From Apostichopus japonicus (Eukaryota > Echinodermata > Holothuroidea > Aspidochirotida > Stichopodidae), in assembly GCF_037975245.1 (NCBI RefSeq), contig NC_092570.1, positions 139,501-203,500 of the forward strand: a stretch of DNA of 64,000 nt, written 5' to 3'. Below the pieces are notes generated by a model. The model searched no databases, was not told where the DNA came from, and worked only from the letters and a program-made list of their open reading frames with translations. A program made the translations under genes and the position numbers. Positions 11,194 through 22,934 of the stretch are shown piece after piece (position 1 is the first letter of the stretch; each line of letters begins with the position of its first letter).

Positions 11194-12027
11194 ATTGTAG
11201 TATTACTATCGTGTACAGAGGTTGCTGGCTACATTCTGTATTTGGCAACAATAACAACTTGTCAGAAGAACGGCATCACATTCAACTGTTAAATCTTTTG
11301 ATTAAAATAACCATCATGGAGTAGTTTTAACCATATATACGGTTCTTGTATATTAAATAAATCAAATTAAGTAATTGAAATACTCGAAAAGTACCCGTAC
11401 TTAGGAGGACCACTCGGAATATAATAGTTGCTGTACTCAAACACTGGTATTCGGTACGCGGATAAAACAGTACTCGGACCTGTTACTCGGATCCTCGGGT
11501 ACACGGATAAAGGTATATAACTACAAGACAGTTTCACTGAAACTACTCGAGTTCATTTGCAATCGTGTAGACATTACCTATACAATCGCATATTTCATTT
11601 GTTACATTTAGGCCCTATTGTACACGCTTGTCACAAGAAGATTTTTAGTATAAAGTTTATCCGTATAGCCTCCTACCCATTCATTTCAAGTACTCACACG
11701 CAAAAAGATTTCGGTGTAATAATAAGGCTGAAAAACTGATATGTCAATGACATGCAATTATCTCAATGCAAACTGGGCTTGTCTAGTCAAACACGTGGAG
11801 CTTTAGTATAGGAATACATTGAGCCAAATACACAGTACGTTCACAGATGCAATTACCTACTCAAGTTACACCAGGGAGTTGTTATGGAAACAACTCCCTG
11901 GTTACACCATAAATAAAGATGATATCGTTCTGCAGTGACGCCTACTATAAGCATGGAGCTATAAGCCGGTGAGCTGCTACTCTAACGAGGAGCAGCTCCC
12001 TGCTATAAGGTTTTGTTTTACTGTAGC

Positions 12028-12030
<3 letters not shown>
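11194..12030. other. No gene recognised
   Basis: Region between the hAT-like copy and the (TA)n tract. It contains a short inverted repeat (CAGGGAGTTGTT / AACAACTCCCTG, 11871-11900) able to form a hairpin, and nothing that looks like coding sequence. Confidence 0.5.

Positions 12031-12061
<31 letters not shown>
12029..12061. repeat. (TA)n microsatellite
   Basis: About 16 uninterrupted TA dinucleotides. Confidence 0.95.
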
Positions 12062-12065
<4 letters not shown>

Positions 12066-12194
12066 CAGGGGATTAACAATTACGGTATTCAAGCTCAAAT
12101 CATGCATTCCACTGTGCTCGTGTTCATTTTCAATTATTCGCCCGCCTTGTCAGGTGACTACACGTGATGTATCATCACCGAAATCGGGAATCGG

Positions 12195-13325
12195 AATATG
12201 TTAATGAGCTTAATCGATGATACGTCGATTTAAATAGGTATATATGTCAATTTGAGTTGCTAGAAACTGGTATAAGTCCACGGAAATTGACTTCTACAGA
12301 TTTAATTCGACATTAAGCTGGTAGATGTCGATCTAAATTGACATATACCGATTTAGTTTACATATCATCGATTTAAGCTGGTATATGTCGATTTCATCTT
12401 GTATAAGTAGAATTAAATTGGTAAAAATACCGATTTAATTTGACATATCATCGATTTAAACTGATATATGTCGATTTAAATTGAAATTTACCGATTTATT
12501 TTACTTATCATCGATTTAAATTGGTATATGTCGATTTAAATCGATGATATGTCGAATTAAACTGGTACATATGGATTTAAAACAGTATATGTCGATTCCC
12601 CACGATTCGGGACTGATGGCCCGCCATGGAGGGTATGCTCCCACTTGTTGTAGTAGATTAATACTTGAGAGAGAATAATCTAGGTTACGGTAAGCGAGTA
12701 TCTGTTCGCTTTTCCCACGAAAAGGGTGAATTGTTGCTATAGCAACGTTAAAATAAAGAGTTGTGACTGTATACCCTTTGTTAACAAATGATGCTTGATA
12801 GCCGCGTCATGGGTTAATGACGTCATGACCAGATGTATAGATACAGTTTTTGTTTGGCGATAAACCTGTAAATTTCAAGTTCCTAAAGGCTACCATTTCG
12901 AAATAAGCCATAACTTTGATTACGTCTAACAATGGGCAAAATGAATGTCATGGAAGCAAAACGGAATCACACTACATTCAGTGGCTCCATGTCATTCATT
13001 TTTGGTTTCGATGATAATCGTAACCTATGCATTCATGCAGGCGGAGAGTGTATGTGTGTGCGTGTGATCGTGTGTGATTGGGTGTGTGTTAAATTCGACA
13101 TATCATCGATTTAAGCTGGAATATGTCGATTTAAATCGATGATATGTCGAATTAAACTGGTATATGTCGATTTAAATCGATGATATGTAGAATTAAACTG
13201 GTATATGTCGATTTAAATTGGTAGAAGTCAATTTAAGCTGCTGGAAACTGGTATAAGTCGAAGGAAATTGGTATATGTTTATTTATGTATATTTTAATCG
13301 GTATAAGTCGATTCCCCACGATTTG
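12195..13325. repeat. Degenerate TCGATTTAAAT palindromic repeat blocks
   Basis: Two blocks (about 12195-12600 and 13090-13325) contain many degenerate units of ATATGTCGATTTAAATTGG type in both orientations, often joined as palindromes such as TCGATTTAAATCGA. Both blocks end with the direct repeat GTCGATTCCCCACGATT followed by GGGACTG or GAGACTG (12591 and 13307 areas). Related units recur at 26630-26770 and 27085-27135. A degenerate transposon with internal palindromic repeats is the likeliest explanation. Confidence 0.6.
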
Positions 13326-13395
13326 AGACTGCTTGCTGATCTGTTGTATAGAATACAATATCAATAGAACACTTTGATAATCTCATAACCCCTAT

Positions 13396-13756
13396 TGTAC
13401 GGAAGCTTAAAAGTAACATCAACATAAGAAAACTTTGCCCTAATAAGTCAACATTATTCTGTGATTTATTTAGATAACAAAATAATATTTTATAAAAATC
13501 AGAAAAATGTTGGATTGCTCAGTTGCTTTAACTGAGAAATTGAACATATTGCTGCAAAATGTTTAATTGACAACTTATCAGATCTCGTCAATTGTTCACT
13601 TCATTCCAACTGAGCAATTGACAATTTTCTGCAAAATGTTTAATTGACAACTAATCATATCTCGTCAATTCTTGTTATCTAAACAATTTACTGAAAAATG
13701 TCAACTTATGGGGAAAAGTTTATCTTATGTTGATGGCACTTTTAAGCTTCCGTACA
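13396..13756. mobile_element. 361-bp MITE with long terminal inverted repeats
   Basis: The left end is TGTACGGAAGCTTAAAAGT followed by AACATCAACATAAG; the right end is CTTATGTTGATGGCACTTTT followed by AAGCTTCCGTACA. The inverted repeat is about 45 bp with few mismatches. The interior contains a partial tandem duplication (AATTGACAACT…CTCGTCAATT twice, about 13566-13670). No reading frame. Confidence 0.75.
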
Positions 13757-13918
13757 CTGCTGATTTGTTATTGATTTACTTTTCAGTGTAAAAGATTCAA
13801 TGTCATATCTCGGATATCGGGGGGTCGGATGGGGGGGGGGGGATTCGCTCGTGGAAATCAGTCTAGAAGTAATATGAAGACGGATATCAGGCTTCAGCTT
13901 CAAGGGGCTTTTCGTAGT

Positions 13919-14036
13919 CTTTCTGGGGGTTGTCTTCTTTCTGGGGGTTGTCTTCTTTCTGGGGGTTGTCTTCTTGCTGGGGGTTGTCTTCTTTCTGGGG
14001 GTTGTCTTCTTTCTGGGGTTGTCTTTTTGTCGGGTG
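13919..14036 (+). repeat. 18-bp minisatellite
   Basis: Six to seven copies of CTTTCTGGGGGTTGTCTT. The unit length is a multiple of three, so open frames cross it on both strands; I do not regard these as genes. Confidence 0.85.
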
Positions 14037-14733
14037 TTATCGTTTAAGGTCGCTGGGAAGCCTGCGATCCAGTTATCTGTATTTGTCGTTATAACATTTT
14101 TTTTCATGGGTGAAGAAGAGTGATGTATTTTTCGCTTTGATTCGGATTTGGTGTTGACATTTGTTTTATTTTCCCAGTGCCGTTCAGCCGATTGCGGGGG
14201 GGGGGGGGCATAAGAATCACGTTACTTCGCGATTTCTTTAGGAAATTAGTTATGTAGCTATTAGAAATGTAACGAATGAGAGGTTACGAAGGGAACCAAA
14301 GACTGAGGAATAACTTGGACTTGTGACTCATGTCCAGTCTATAGGCACCGTCGGCTGTATATTATGATCGCATGAAATGCATTACTATTTAATCTACATA
14401 AATTGTATAAACCAACAGCGTCCCTATATGTAAACTACATATTAAAGCATCTGTTAAAATCTACATACCGGTATCGATTTAAAAAACAGGCCACAATTAT
14501 AAATTACAAAATGGTAAGATTGCATGAATGATTCCTTTGTTTGATTTTGAAAAGAGGTGAATTGTAGTATAGAAATGATATGTGCATTCAGTGGAACAAT
14601 ATTTAACCTGGTTATGGATCAATAGATTTGAGTTATATATTTTCTCAATTAATTCCAGTGTATAATTAATTAGTGCTCCCACGGCTCCAAACAGTTGGGA
14701 GCCATTTTGGAATTGTGGTCTACTTCAAATTCT

Positions 14734-14852
14734 GGTTAATCGCGGCGTGTTTCAAGTCAAACAGTTGACTATTTACTCCTGCACGAAAAGGATTCAGGTT
14801 AATCGCGGCGTTTGTCAAGTAAAACAGTCGACTATTACTCCTGCACGAAAAG
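14734..14852 (+). repeat. 63-bp tandem duplication upstream of the lectin-like gene
   Basis: Two copies (14734 and 14797 starts) share GGTTAATCGCGGCGT, then CAAGT(C/A)AAACAGT(T/C)GACTATT, then ACTCCTGCACGAAAAGG. The second copy ends about 250 bp before the ATG at 15099, so the duplication sits in the probable promoter or 5' leader of that gene. Confidence 0.75.
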
Positions 14853-15098
14853 GTGAGAATGTAGGCTGTCTTTGTCAAATTGATTTCAACAACCTTTTGT
14901 TGACATTACTAGCCAATATCAATACATTATCAAATATTATTTTGAAAACTTTGCCAACACAATCAATATAATTTACAGGTAGTTCGACATTTTGCATACA
15001 GGTGTATTCAAAGCTTGGCACCAACTGGTCTGGTTAAAAAGAACGGCTACTCAAGTAAAGAAGCTTAAGGGCATCCACTGGGCCGTCATTTGGGCAAC

Positions 15099-15153
15099 AT
15101 GGCTACCTTATCGGTGATCATCAAGTTCATCCTGTTGGCGGTTGGTATACAGG
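15099..15153 (+). CDS. Secreted Ig-like/C-type lectin/EGF protein, exon 1: signal peptide
   Basis: I reconstructed this eight-exon gene from splice sites, reading phase and domain order. Exons are 15099-15153, 17065-17373, 20162-20431, 25543-25692, 26360-26488, 28649-28768, 31158-31304 and 31966-32066; together 1281 nt and 426 residues. Exon 1 encodes MATLSVIIKFILLAVGIQ, a short hydrophobic signal peptide, and ends one base into a codon at GTGAGT. The product should be secreted: there is no transmembrane segment and a stop follows the last EGF module. The domain set recalls Tie-type receptor ectodomains (Ig plus EGF) with a lectin domain inserted, but no kinase is present. All seven introns are phase 1. 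Binding partner and role are unknown; innate recognition or angiopoietin-type signalling are guesses. Confidence 0.75.
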
Positions 15154-15514
15154 GTGAGTGGTTATTCAAGATCTCAGTGATATTTTTAAAGCGACTTTAA
15201 CGGAAGGTTATAGATTTTAACAAGTGGGCACAATAAAATCCAATGTGTTTGAATTTCAGTCTACCAGTGCTACGCTAGGTTGCATATATATGTAGCTGAA
15301 AGTCTATGAGCGAGTTTTACGGAATCGAACTCAGTCCGACTTAACCTTTCTAAATAATAATAATACTGATAATAATAATGGACATTTATAATTCGCCAGT
15401 ACCCGTCAAAAAAGACGTTCATGGCGCAGTGACACAAACAGTGCGACAGCAAAACAAAAAACAATAAACAAAGTACAAGACAAAAATGCAAGCAAAAATG
15501 GGCAACAGTGGACA

Positions 15515-16300
15515 ATTAATTAAACAGTTTTCATCAGATGAGTCTTGAGAGAGCGTTTAAAAGAAGCAAGAGATGGACTGTGTTTTACATGTTCCGGAAG
15601 ACTGTTCCACGGAAATGGGGCAGCAGCAGCAAAAGCTCTTTTGCCCCATGATCGATTTGAGCGATTTTCACACAGAAGTAATTTATTGTGTGATCTCATG
15701 AAATTGCGATTTGCGTGATATGGTTGCAGAAGTTCTGACAAGTAGAATGGCGAAGTTCTAACAAAAAATATTGGGATATATTCAAACTTAAAATTTATAT
15801 TTTAAATATCATTCGGTCTTTGATCGGGAGCCAGTGTAATTCTCTCAAATATGGTACCCAGATTCCGCACTTTTGTTGAGGTAGTTATGTTTGTGGTACC
15901 AATACGAAGGTGAGGAATTTTTACCTTTTCACGCTGCTGTCTTGATCCAAAAACAATGAATTCAGATTTGCCATCGTTTAATTTTAAGAAATTTTGCGTC
16001 ATCCAAAGTCCAATGTCATCAATGCATGATTCTAGGCGACGCAGTGTGTTAGTGGCCTCAACTTGATTTGGACTGAACGGAATGTAAAATTGTGAGTCAT
16101 CTGCATAGAAATGATATTGTACATCGTAGTTCTGAATATTTTGTCCGAGTGGGCCAGTGTATAAGGAAACAGCAACGGCCCAAGGACAGATCCCTGGGGT
16201 ACACCACCTTGGTTGGAGCTGAGCAATGATAATTAATTTTAACATATTGTGATCTGTCTGTGAGATATGATTGAAACCATTTCGAAAACTGTCTTATCAA
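15515..16300 (-). pseudogene. LINE (CR1/L2/jockey-type) reverse transcriptase remnant
   Basis: Minus-strand pieces in order: GVPQGSVLGPLLF (RT motif before the active site), then FYADDSQFYI (the YADD catalytic motif) with CIDDIGLWMTQNFLKLNDGK, then the C-terminal tail with GKRAFAAAAPFPWNSLPEHV and SFKRSLKTHL. These are classic non-LTR retrotransposon landmarks. Frameshifts separate them, so it is dead. It lies in intron 1 of the lectin-like gene, antisense to it. Confidence 0.88.
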
Positions 16301-16539
16301 AACTTCTCAGTCATTCGTTGCTCTTACTTTAGTTTACTTGAGTTTATTTTTTACTTTTATTGTTTTACATTGTAGTGTTATAATAGTACAACGTTAGTCC
16401 CTACTCTCTCTTGAATATTAACGTTTCGTTGATTTATTTATAAAACACTCAGATAATGTCATACACACACGTTCATTCACAAACAATACTGTCGATAATC
16501 AGTAGAAGAAAAATATGAAACCCTGCAACTTTGTTGTTT

Positions 16540-16830
16540 CATACCAAAAACACCTGCAAGTTGGTTGTTTCATACCTAACCACCTGCACCTTAGTTGTTT
16601 GATACCTAAACACCTGCACCTTGGTTGTTTGATACCTAAACACCTGCAAATTGGTTGTTTGATACCTAAATACCTGCAACTTGGTTGTTTGATACCTAAA
16701 CACCTGCAACTTGGTTGTTTGATACCTAAACACCTGCAACTTGGTTGTTTGATACCTAAGCGCCTGCAACTTGGTTGTTTGATACCTAAATACCTGCAAA
16801 TTGGTTGTTTGATACCTAAACGCCTGTTAT
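16540..16830 (+). repeat. 30-bp minisatellite
   Basis: About ten copies of the unit ACCTGCAACTTGGTTGTTTG followed by ATACCTAAAC. Because 30 is divisible by three and the unit lacks stops in several frames, open frames cross it on both strands. Confidence 0.92.
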
Positions 16831-17064
16831 TGTTTTTAAATGTACGCCGGAGTGCGGGAAATAGAGATAACAAGTTTTGCCTCAAAATACAAATTCTTAA
16901 ATAAATTACTGACCAGACCGTAATCGAAAGAACACTTTTTTTCGGGGTTCATGGGGTGAGGGTTTCGGTTGGGGAGTGGGTGGAATGGGTGACAATGTAC
17001 TAAACTTCTGCTTAATATCCATATGAAATCTTGATTTGACCTAACCCTTTTTCTAATTCCATAG

Positions 17065-17373
17065 CGTCGAAATTTTTTATTGTCACCAACAAAGCTGAAC
17101 TGGGACGCCATGCCGACCTACTCTTTATGTATGCAGTAACTTCTGACCCCACCGCACTAGGGACCATTAAAACATACAAGTCAGATGGCAAGTTTACAGT
17201 CAACGTGCAGAGTCAAAATCTCGTCAGAGCCAGGGATGATCTTCAATTCGGATGCTATCTGACTATTCGCTCTGGTGACAAACACCGCGGTAATCGGTAC
17301 GGTGTGTACCGGTGGACTGCCACGATTGGCGGTGCTGAAACGAGGATTAATTCCTTTGTGAAGCCTATAACAT
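17065..17373 (+). CDS. Lectin-like gene exon 2: unassigned extracellular domain
   Basis: Acceptor TTCTAATTCCATAG, donor GTAAGT after ACA T. The exon gives 103 residues, from ASKFFIVTNKAELGRH to INSFVKPIT, that complete the codon from exon 1 in phase. The segment looks all-beta (alternating hydrophobics, YGVYRWTATIGG near the end) and has a single cysteine (FGCYLTIRSG). Domain size and phase-1 borders match an Ig-like module, but the canonical two cysteines are absent and I cannot assign a family with confidence. Confidence 0.75.
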
Positions 17374-18002
17374 GTAAGTCACCGCAATAATTGAAAGCGA
17401 TGTGGTTCTGTATAACACTTATACATCCAGACAGAGTCCCGCCCAACACCACCCAACACCCAAAATAGAAATTCCAAGCAGTTTGCTTGAGAGAAAACAG
17501 TTTCTTCATGCACATTCCACCTCCTCCAATATATACAAAGAAATGAATTCCAGAAATAAAGCTATACAAGTATGACAATTCACTTCAAATATTTAAAAGA
17601 CGTTTATTATTTATTCAAAGCAAATTATATTTTATAATACTGTGCAGTAAAATCTAGTTGCACATTTTATTGATAGAAAGTTGTTTCGTATAGATGGACA
17701 AGTTCCGCTACACTCCTGAGTCCCAAACTGTACACTGATCAAGAGAGAGCAAGCATCCGTTTTCTATAATGAATAAGAAACCAGAGAGTATCAACAGACT
17801 CTTGACCATCATATCATCCAACGAAATGTATTTAATGAAGCAGCACCACCTTACCAGGAAGCACTCAAGAAGAGTACATACAACTATACCACATGAAATA
17901 TAATCCACCACTCCACAATAATAACAACCAAAGCAGAAAACGTAACAGAAAACGCCACATCACATGTTTAACCCACCATACAGCGACAATGTAGCATCAC
18001 AG

Positions 18003-18284
18003 CTTGGGAAGAAGTTCTTTAGTTTACTAGATAAATGTTTTCCACCTGGCACCACAAAAACATTGAACCACAACACCACCAAGATTACCAGCAGTTGTAT
18101 ATTCCCAACGTACACTAGATTAGCTCGCCCATAACAAATCTATTCTGAACATTGTACATCCCGCACAAGGCACACCAAACTGCAACTGCCGAAAAAGCAA
18201 ACCATGTCCTCTTGAAGGAAACTACCTATCATCCGGAGTAATATACCAAGTTATAGTAACAAGACGGGACATGTGCGTTAATCC
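18003..18284 (+). pseudogene. Penelope-like (GIY-YIG type) retroelement fragment
   Basis: Two overlapping frames encode FFSLLDKCFPPGTTKTLNHN, TTKITSSC and, after a frameshift, HNKSIL…NCNCRKSKPCPLEGNYLSSG followed by VIYQVIV. The order 'LIDKHFP…NRNTVKVSYSCMPN…HN…CNCR-x-K-x-x-CPL-x-G…VYQA-x-V' is the linker into the GIY-YIG nuclease of Penelope-like elements. Frame break and missing ends mark it as a relic. It sits in intron 2 of the lectin-like gene. Confidence 0.6.
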
Positions 18285-19112
18285 TGGGGGGGGGGGGGTG
18301 ACGGGGGACACGCCCCCACATTTCGATGGGTGGAGGACACACTATCAAATTCCCCCCCCCCCCCCACACACACACACATTTGTAAAAAGAGTAGTGTCGT
18401 GGCTCTGTTTGGTTAGGGCTTACACATCTCAGGAATCATAGAAATGTATTCTCGTAGATCTAGAAAAACATTTAAACTAACACAGTCCCATTGGAAGTGT
18501 CACGGGGGCATTACAAGTCATTGGTGGTTTAACATGCTGGTGTATGACGACTTTTGGCCAAATTTGCGCTAAGATCACTATACGAACTCGGATCTGGACT
18601 GTCCCTAATTAGTTAGTTATTTAAATTATTAATAATGGCGTATGGGGAAATGCACCATTTTGTGGTATGACTCCCAGGACGGCAAGTCGATAAACTCACA
18701 TGCAGTCGCGGCGGATAGCTTCCTTCGTCTATATGTCCGGGACATTTTGGAACATCTTTCTTATAGGCCTATATCTGAGGCCCTGGGGTCATTCCTTGAC
18801 CGACTTGGTGCAATATAATGTGTCCATTTCGAAGTAAATTTATTCACAGATTGTTAGTTGTCATGGGTTCGAACAAATTAGGGGATTCTATCCTGAAACA
18901 TAAGGCAAAATGGGGCTGGGGTTTCCAGTTCGCCGCATCATTTGTCAACTTGTACTGGGTTCTAATGTTCATATCAATTGGAATCACTAATAAAAGAAAT
19001 AATGCACCCAAAATTAAGGCCGAATGAAATTTATTGCATATTTCCTGAGTGACGAATTTGTAACTTTCTCCCGAAATCACGCAACTAGATGGTATTGACA
19101 TCTGAAATTTTC

Positions 19113-19165
19113 TTGCTACGCTGCGCGCCAACCGATGGTGGCGCTCCGCTTAGATAGTACTTACG
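19113..19165 (-). repeat. Solo copy of the transposon hairpin module
   Basis: The minus strand reads ACTATCTAAGCGGAGCGCCA then CCATCGGTTGGCGCGCAGCG. This is the module found inside the hAT-like elements, here without recognisable transposon ends. Confidence 0.7.
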
Positions 19166-19430
19166 GCCGGAGTACTCGAATCGATTACGTCCCCCTTACG
19201 TTTCAAATCGGATTGACCCCCTGAGACAGGATAATCAATTCTAAGCCAATATTTACATTAATTGATAGCAATGTACCATACGCCCTGACATGGAGAACCC
19301 ATGCACACAATAAACAATACTTGACAGCTAGTACAACTTGCCAGTGGTTGTAGGCACAGAAGAAAGCACCTGTTAAGTAACTTTAGATAAACTTTACTCA
19401 CCGATCTTTTGTTCCTTTTTATCCACACAT

Positions 19431-19917
19431 CCAGCTTTACTTAATCCACACATCCAGCTTTACTTAATCCACACATCTAGCTTAACTTAATCCACACATC
19501 CAGCTTAACTAAATCCACACATCCAGCTTTACTTAATCCATACATCCAGCTTAACTTAATCCACACATCCAGCTTTACTTAATCCACACATCCAGCTTAA
19601 CTTAATCCACACATCCAGCTTAACTTAATCCACACATCCAGCTTAACTAAATCCATACATCCAGCTTAACTTAATCCAACATCCAGCTTAACTTAATCCA
19701 CACATCCAGCTTAACTAAATCCATACATCCAGCTTAACTTAATCCAACATCCAGCTTAACTTAATCCACACATCCAGCTTTACTTAATCCACACATCTAG
19801 CTTAACTTAATCCACACATCTAGCTTAACTTAATCCACACATCCAGCTTAACTTAATCCACACATCCAGCTTAACTAAATCCATTCATCCAGCTTAACTT
19901 AATCCATACATCCAGCT
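19431..19917 (+). repeat. 22/23-bp minisatellite
   Basis: About 21 copies of AATCCACACATCCAGCTTAA plus CTT, with CTTTACTT, CATACATCC and one-base-short variants. It lies 245 bp before the acceptor of exon 3 of the lectin-like gene. Confidence 0.93.
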
Positions 19918-20161
19918 TGTGGCTTCATGTGGCTGGTAGCACGGTTACAGTATTTAACTTCTCAAGCTAAGTGAATATTTATCCTTGAAAGACGCTGGAT
20001 TCGGTTCAAATATAACCTCATATTAAAAGAAGATTATATCATTTTGAAAATCGCTTTCATAATTATGAACAATCTGAAAGTCCCTTACCTGTTTCTGTAC
20101 GTAACAGCCTAATTACCAAAATTATAACCTCATCTTCGCGTTCTATTCCTGTACTTTACAG

Positions 20162-20431
20162 CTCAATTAGCAACGGACGGTGTCTACACCATTGTAGTAT
20201 ACCCTGACACTACGGATCCAGCCAAACTCGAAAACCCACTAACCTTTGGTGTAAAGCCGTTTGGATCAAAGACGAAGATCAAATGGAAGAAAGGAAAAGC
20301 GAGACTAAGCAATACTGGGCCAACCTTGACATTAACAAACGTTAAAGGCAGTGCAGGTGTTTATGAAATCTACAGGAGGATGGAACGACGAGCAAGAGGC
20401 TGGGCAGTAAATATTGAGATCATAGTTTCAG
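20162..20431 (+). CDS. Lectin-like gene exon 3: cysteine-free Ig-like domain
   Basis: Acceptor TACTTTACAG, donor GTAAGT. Ninety residues follow in phase. Ig hallmarks are visible: a C-strand tryptophan (KIKWKKGK) and an F-strand-like run, TLTLTNVKGSAGVYEIYRR. In ordinary I-set domains that run ends D-x-G-x-Y-x-C; here it is A-G-V-Y-E, and the partner B-strand cysteine is missing too. The exon ends with a typical G-strand (WAVNIEIIVS). A cysteine-free Ig fold is unusual but known in extracellular proteins. Confidence 0.75.
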
Positions 20432-21189
20432 GTAAGTTTGTTGGCTGTTGCACGCAATGTTTGGACATGTTCTGATAGTACAGAAATGACGTGTGGCGCA
20501 AAGTAGGACAAAATGGAGAAGAGGGCAAAGTGTGGTAGGGCGGTAACGAAAATTGCAATCTACTGTGTATAGTATGTATGTATCGTGATCGATTTTACAG
20601 CTGTGTAAGTATGCTGCAGACAATTTATGACATGATTGGTGAGGTACATCTGTCTCTAAATAGGGAAGGTAACAAAACTGACATGGTTGCACAAAGCTTT
20701 TCGCAATAAACTGTAAAGTTATCTTTTTTCTATTTGTCACGTTTACACGGGTGCACAAATGTCAGTTATAGGCCTTCATATTATATTCACAGTATATGTA
20801 ATTGATTGTTCACAAATTGATATTGAGTATTCAAACATGAATAATTTATGACAGGCTAATTATAATAGAGTCTATTGAACTTAGTGAAACCACACCAGTG
20901 CTACGCCATTCATGAATTTAAAGAGAATCTTCATATATCACGTTCTACCAAGCTTTATACGTATGTAATAAATTAAGATTGGAAAACGGGAAATTATAAA
21001 CATTTTGAAGTTTTTTATCATTACAAGAATGGGATTAGACCGAAGGACAGTAAGACAAGAAGTCCTGTGTTCTTAACGAAATGAACTATTTAGCCCTTAG
21101 GTGAAGCGGTGATACATAGCAATTCAACACAGAAAACGCTCCAACTTTGTCGAAGAAATGACCAAGCTCAGATATACAATCACGGGGTT

Positions 21190-21345
21190 CAGGCGCGGCG
21201 GAACGGAAAAATTATTGGGGGGGGGGCTAATGTGTGGAGACTATCTAAGCGGAGCGCCACCATCGGTTGGCGCGGAGCGTACAAGAAAATTTTGGGTTTT
21301 TTCAAACCCCCAGATGGCCGGAAACGGCACTTCCCGAGTGTTTTA
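21190..21345 (+). mobile_element. MITE fragment with hairpin module
   Basis: Begins CAGGCGCGGCGGAACGG, runs through a G tract and the module ACTATCTAAGCGGAGCGCCA…TTGGCGCGGAGCGTACAAGA, and fades after GGCACTTCCCG. The right terminal repeat is not found. Confidence 0.6.
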
Positions 21346-21500
21346 TGCTGCGAATACCTGGCCCTAAAATATGGGTCTCAAGCCTGCAATTTCTCAGATT
21401 GCACGTAAAGTCTGTAAAAACATTGTAATTTGTATATTCGATCGTGTTTTAAGAGAGTAGCTATTACTCGTAGTGTACTCGCAAAGACGTTTTTGAGTGT

Positions 21501-21924
21501 AGTAACGGCAGTGGCGGAGCTAGGGGTATTGGCCGGGGGGGGGTAGCAAGAATGGTCTGTAGGGGCGCTTTCGACACTATCTAAGCGGAGCGCCACCACA
21601 GGTTGGCGCGGAGCGTACAGAAAATTGTTGTAAAAAGATACTCCCGAGATTGCAGGAAATGACCCTTTCCGGGGCCTTGCTAATTTGCAGATAAACGGAG
21701 AATAAATAGGTGTCGTCGCCATTTTGTCGGAAATTACACCGACAGAATATGACAAATGTTAATAGGTATATGAGAGCGCAATAAAATAGTCAAAAATCGC
21801 GAATAAGTAAAAAGTAGTGAAAAGCTGAAAAGGGCGCCAGCAGTCCATTTGAGTCCGTCAGGGGGGGGGGGGGCATCCGCCCCTGACTGTATATATGGAC
21901 GCTCGATCCACCACTAAGTAAGGG
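21501..21924. mobile_element. 408-bp hAT-type MITE with near-perfect 8-bp target duplication
   Basis: The element is about 21509-21916. It starts CAGTGGCGGAGC and ends GATCCACCACTA, an imperfect inverted repeat. It is flanked by AGTAACGG and AGTAAGGG (7 of 8 match). It carries the ACTATCTAAGCGGAGCGCCA module. A close relative lies at about 22935-23232. Confidence 0.7.
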
Positions 21925-22109
21925 GGTGTTGGAGAACTGGCTGAAATGAGGCAAGTCATTGGCCTAAGACGAAGTTGTGTTACGCTACCGGTACTCACAC
22001 TCACTGCTTCCACTTTTCACGGGACGTGAAGACGCGGTTGGGGTGACAATGTGGTCTATAGCCAAGGGACGGGCCGCGGGTCCCCAGCAATTACTAAAAT
22101 GATTACACC

Positions 22110-22279
22110 TATAGAGTATACATGTGCATCGGACAGATCGACAAGTATGCATTGAAAAATGGGCAGATGTACGTTTCGGAGCCTTGGTAAATATTGGGGG
22201 GGCTTATCATGCATTTGCCCCCTCAACTTTTTTATTGGGGGGGCTGAGCCCCCCAAGCCCCCCCGGTTCCGCCGCCACT
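22110..22279 (-). mobile_element. hAT-type MITE fragment
   Basis: Read on the minus strand it starts CAGTGGCGGCGGAACCGGGG, followed by a G/C-rich palindrome around GGGGGGCTGAGCCCCCC. The other end is not identified. Confidence 0.5.
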
Positions 22280-22934
22280 GACGGGGTTACATTCACGTTC
22301 AAGTTAACGTTAAACTGCAATGAGTTTTTCCACGTTTAGAAAGGGTGTTGTAGTACTAAACACTAAGGGATATGTTCAACCAATTTTCACTGGCTTGGAA
22401 TCCGTCAGAATTAATAACTCAATCCATAGAAGAAACCTAAACAAAACAGACAGTCGCAATTTTTTTAGGCAAAACAACTTTTCTATTGCCAATTAAGTGC
22501 ATGGATTTCAGCTCAAATATATGCATACAATACGGCCTCCGCAATGTAGCATAGGGCAAATTATGAGTGACATTCTGTTTTCCGAGCGTGGTGCGCACCG
22601 ATCAGCGTTTAAGAATTGTTATGCCTTTTAAGATAACAATGCATCAGGAGCCGCATACGATTATAGAGGGAAATATACGGTAGGTTTAGACTTTACTGTA
22701 TCACGCATTGTAAAGCATTGCAAATCTTTGTTGGTTGATAGTACTTATCACGCTTTGTATGTAGACTATCATGTTCGTCATCACACCTCCCCCTCACCTT
22801 CACTGCGGGGCTCGTTTGCGCATACACATGTTTGTTATGCCGGACATTCTTCATTTGTACCTTATGCATAATTTTTTATCATGGATAGGCTATGTAGCAG
22901 ACTTGCAAAGTACGAGACCAAGAATGATAAGTAC

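Noticed and set aside
10950-11324. Open frames rich in F, S and P (also near 33776 and 41466)
   Set aside because: They cross a pyrimidine-rich tract shared by three transposon copies; low complexity, no coding signal.
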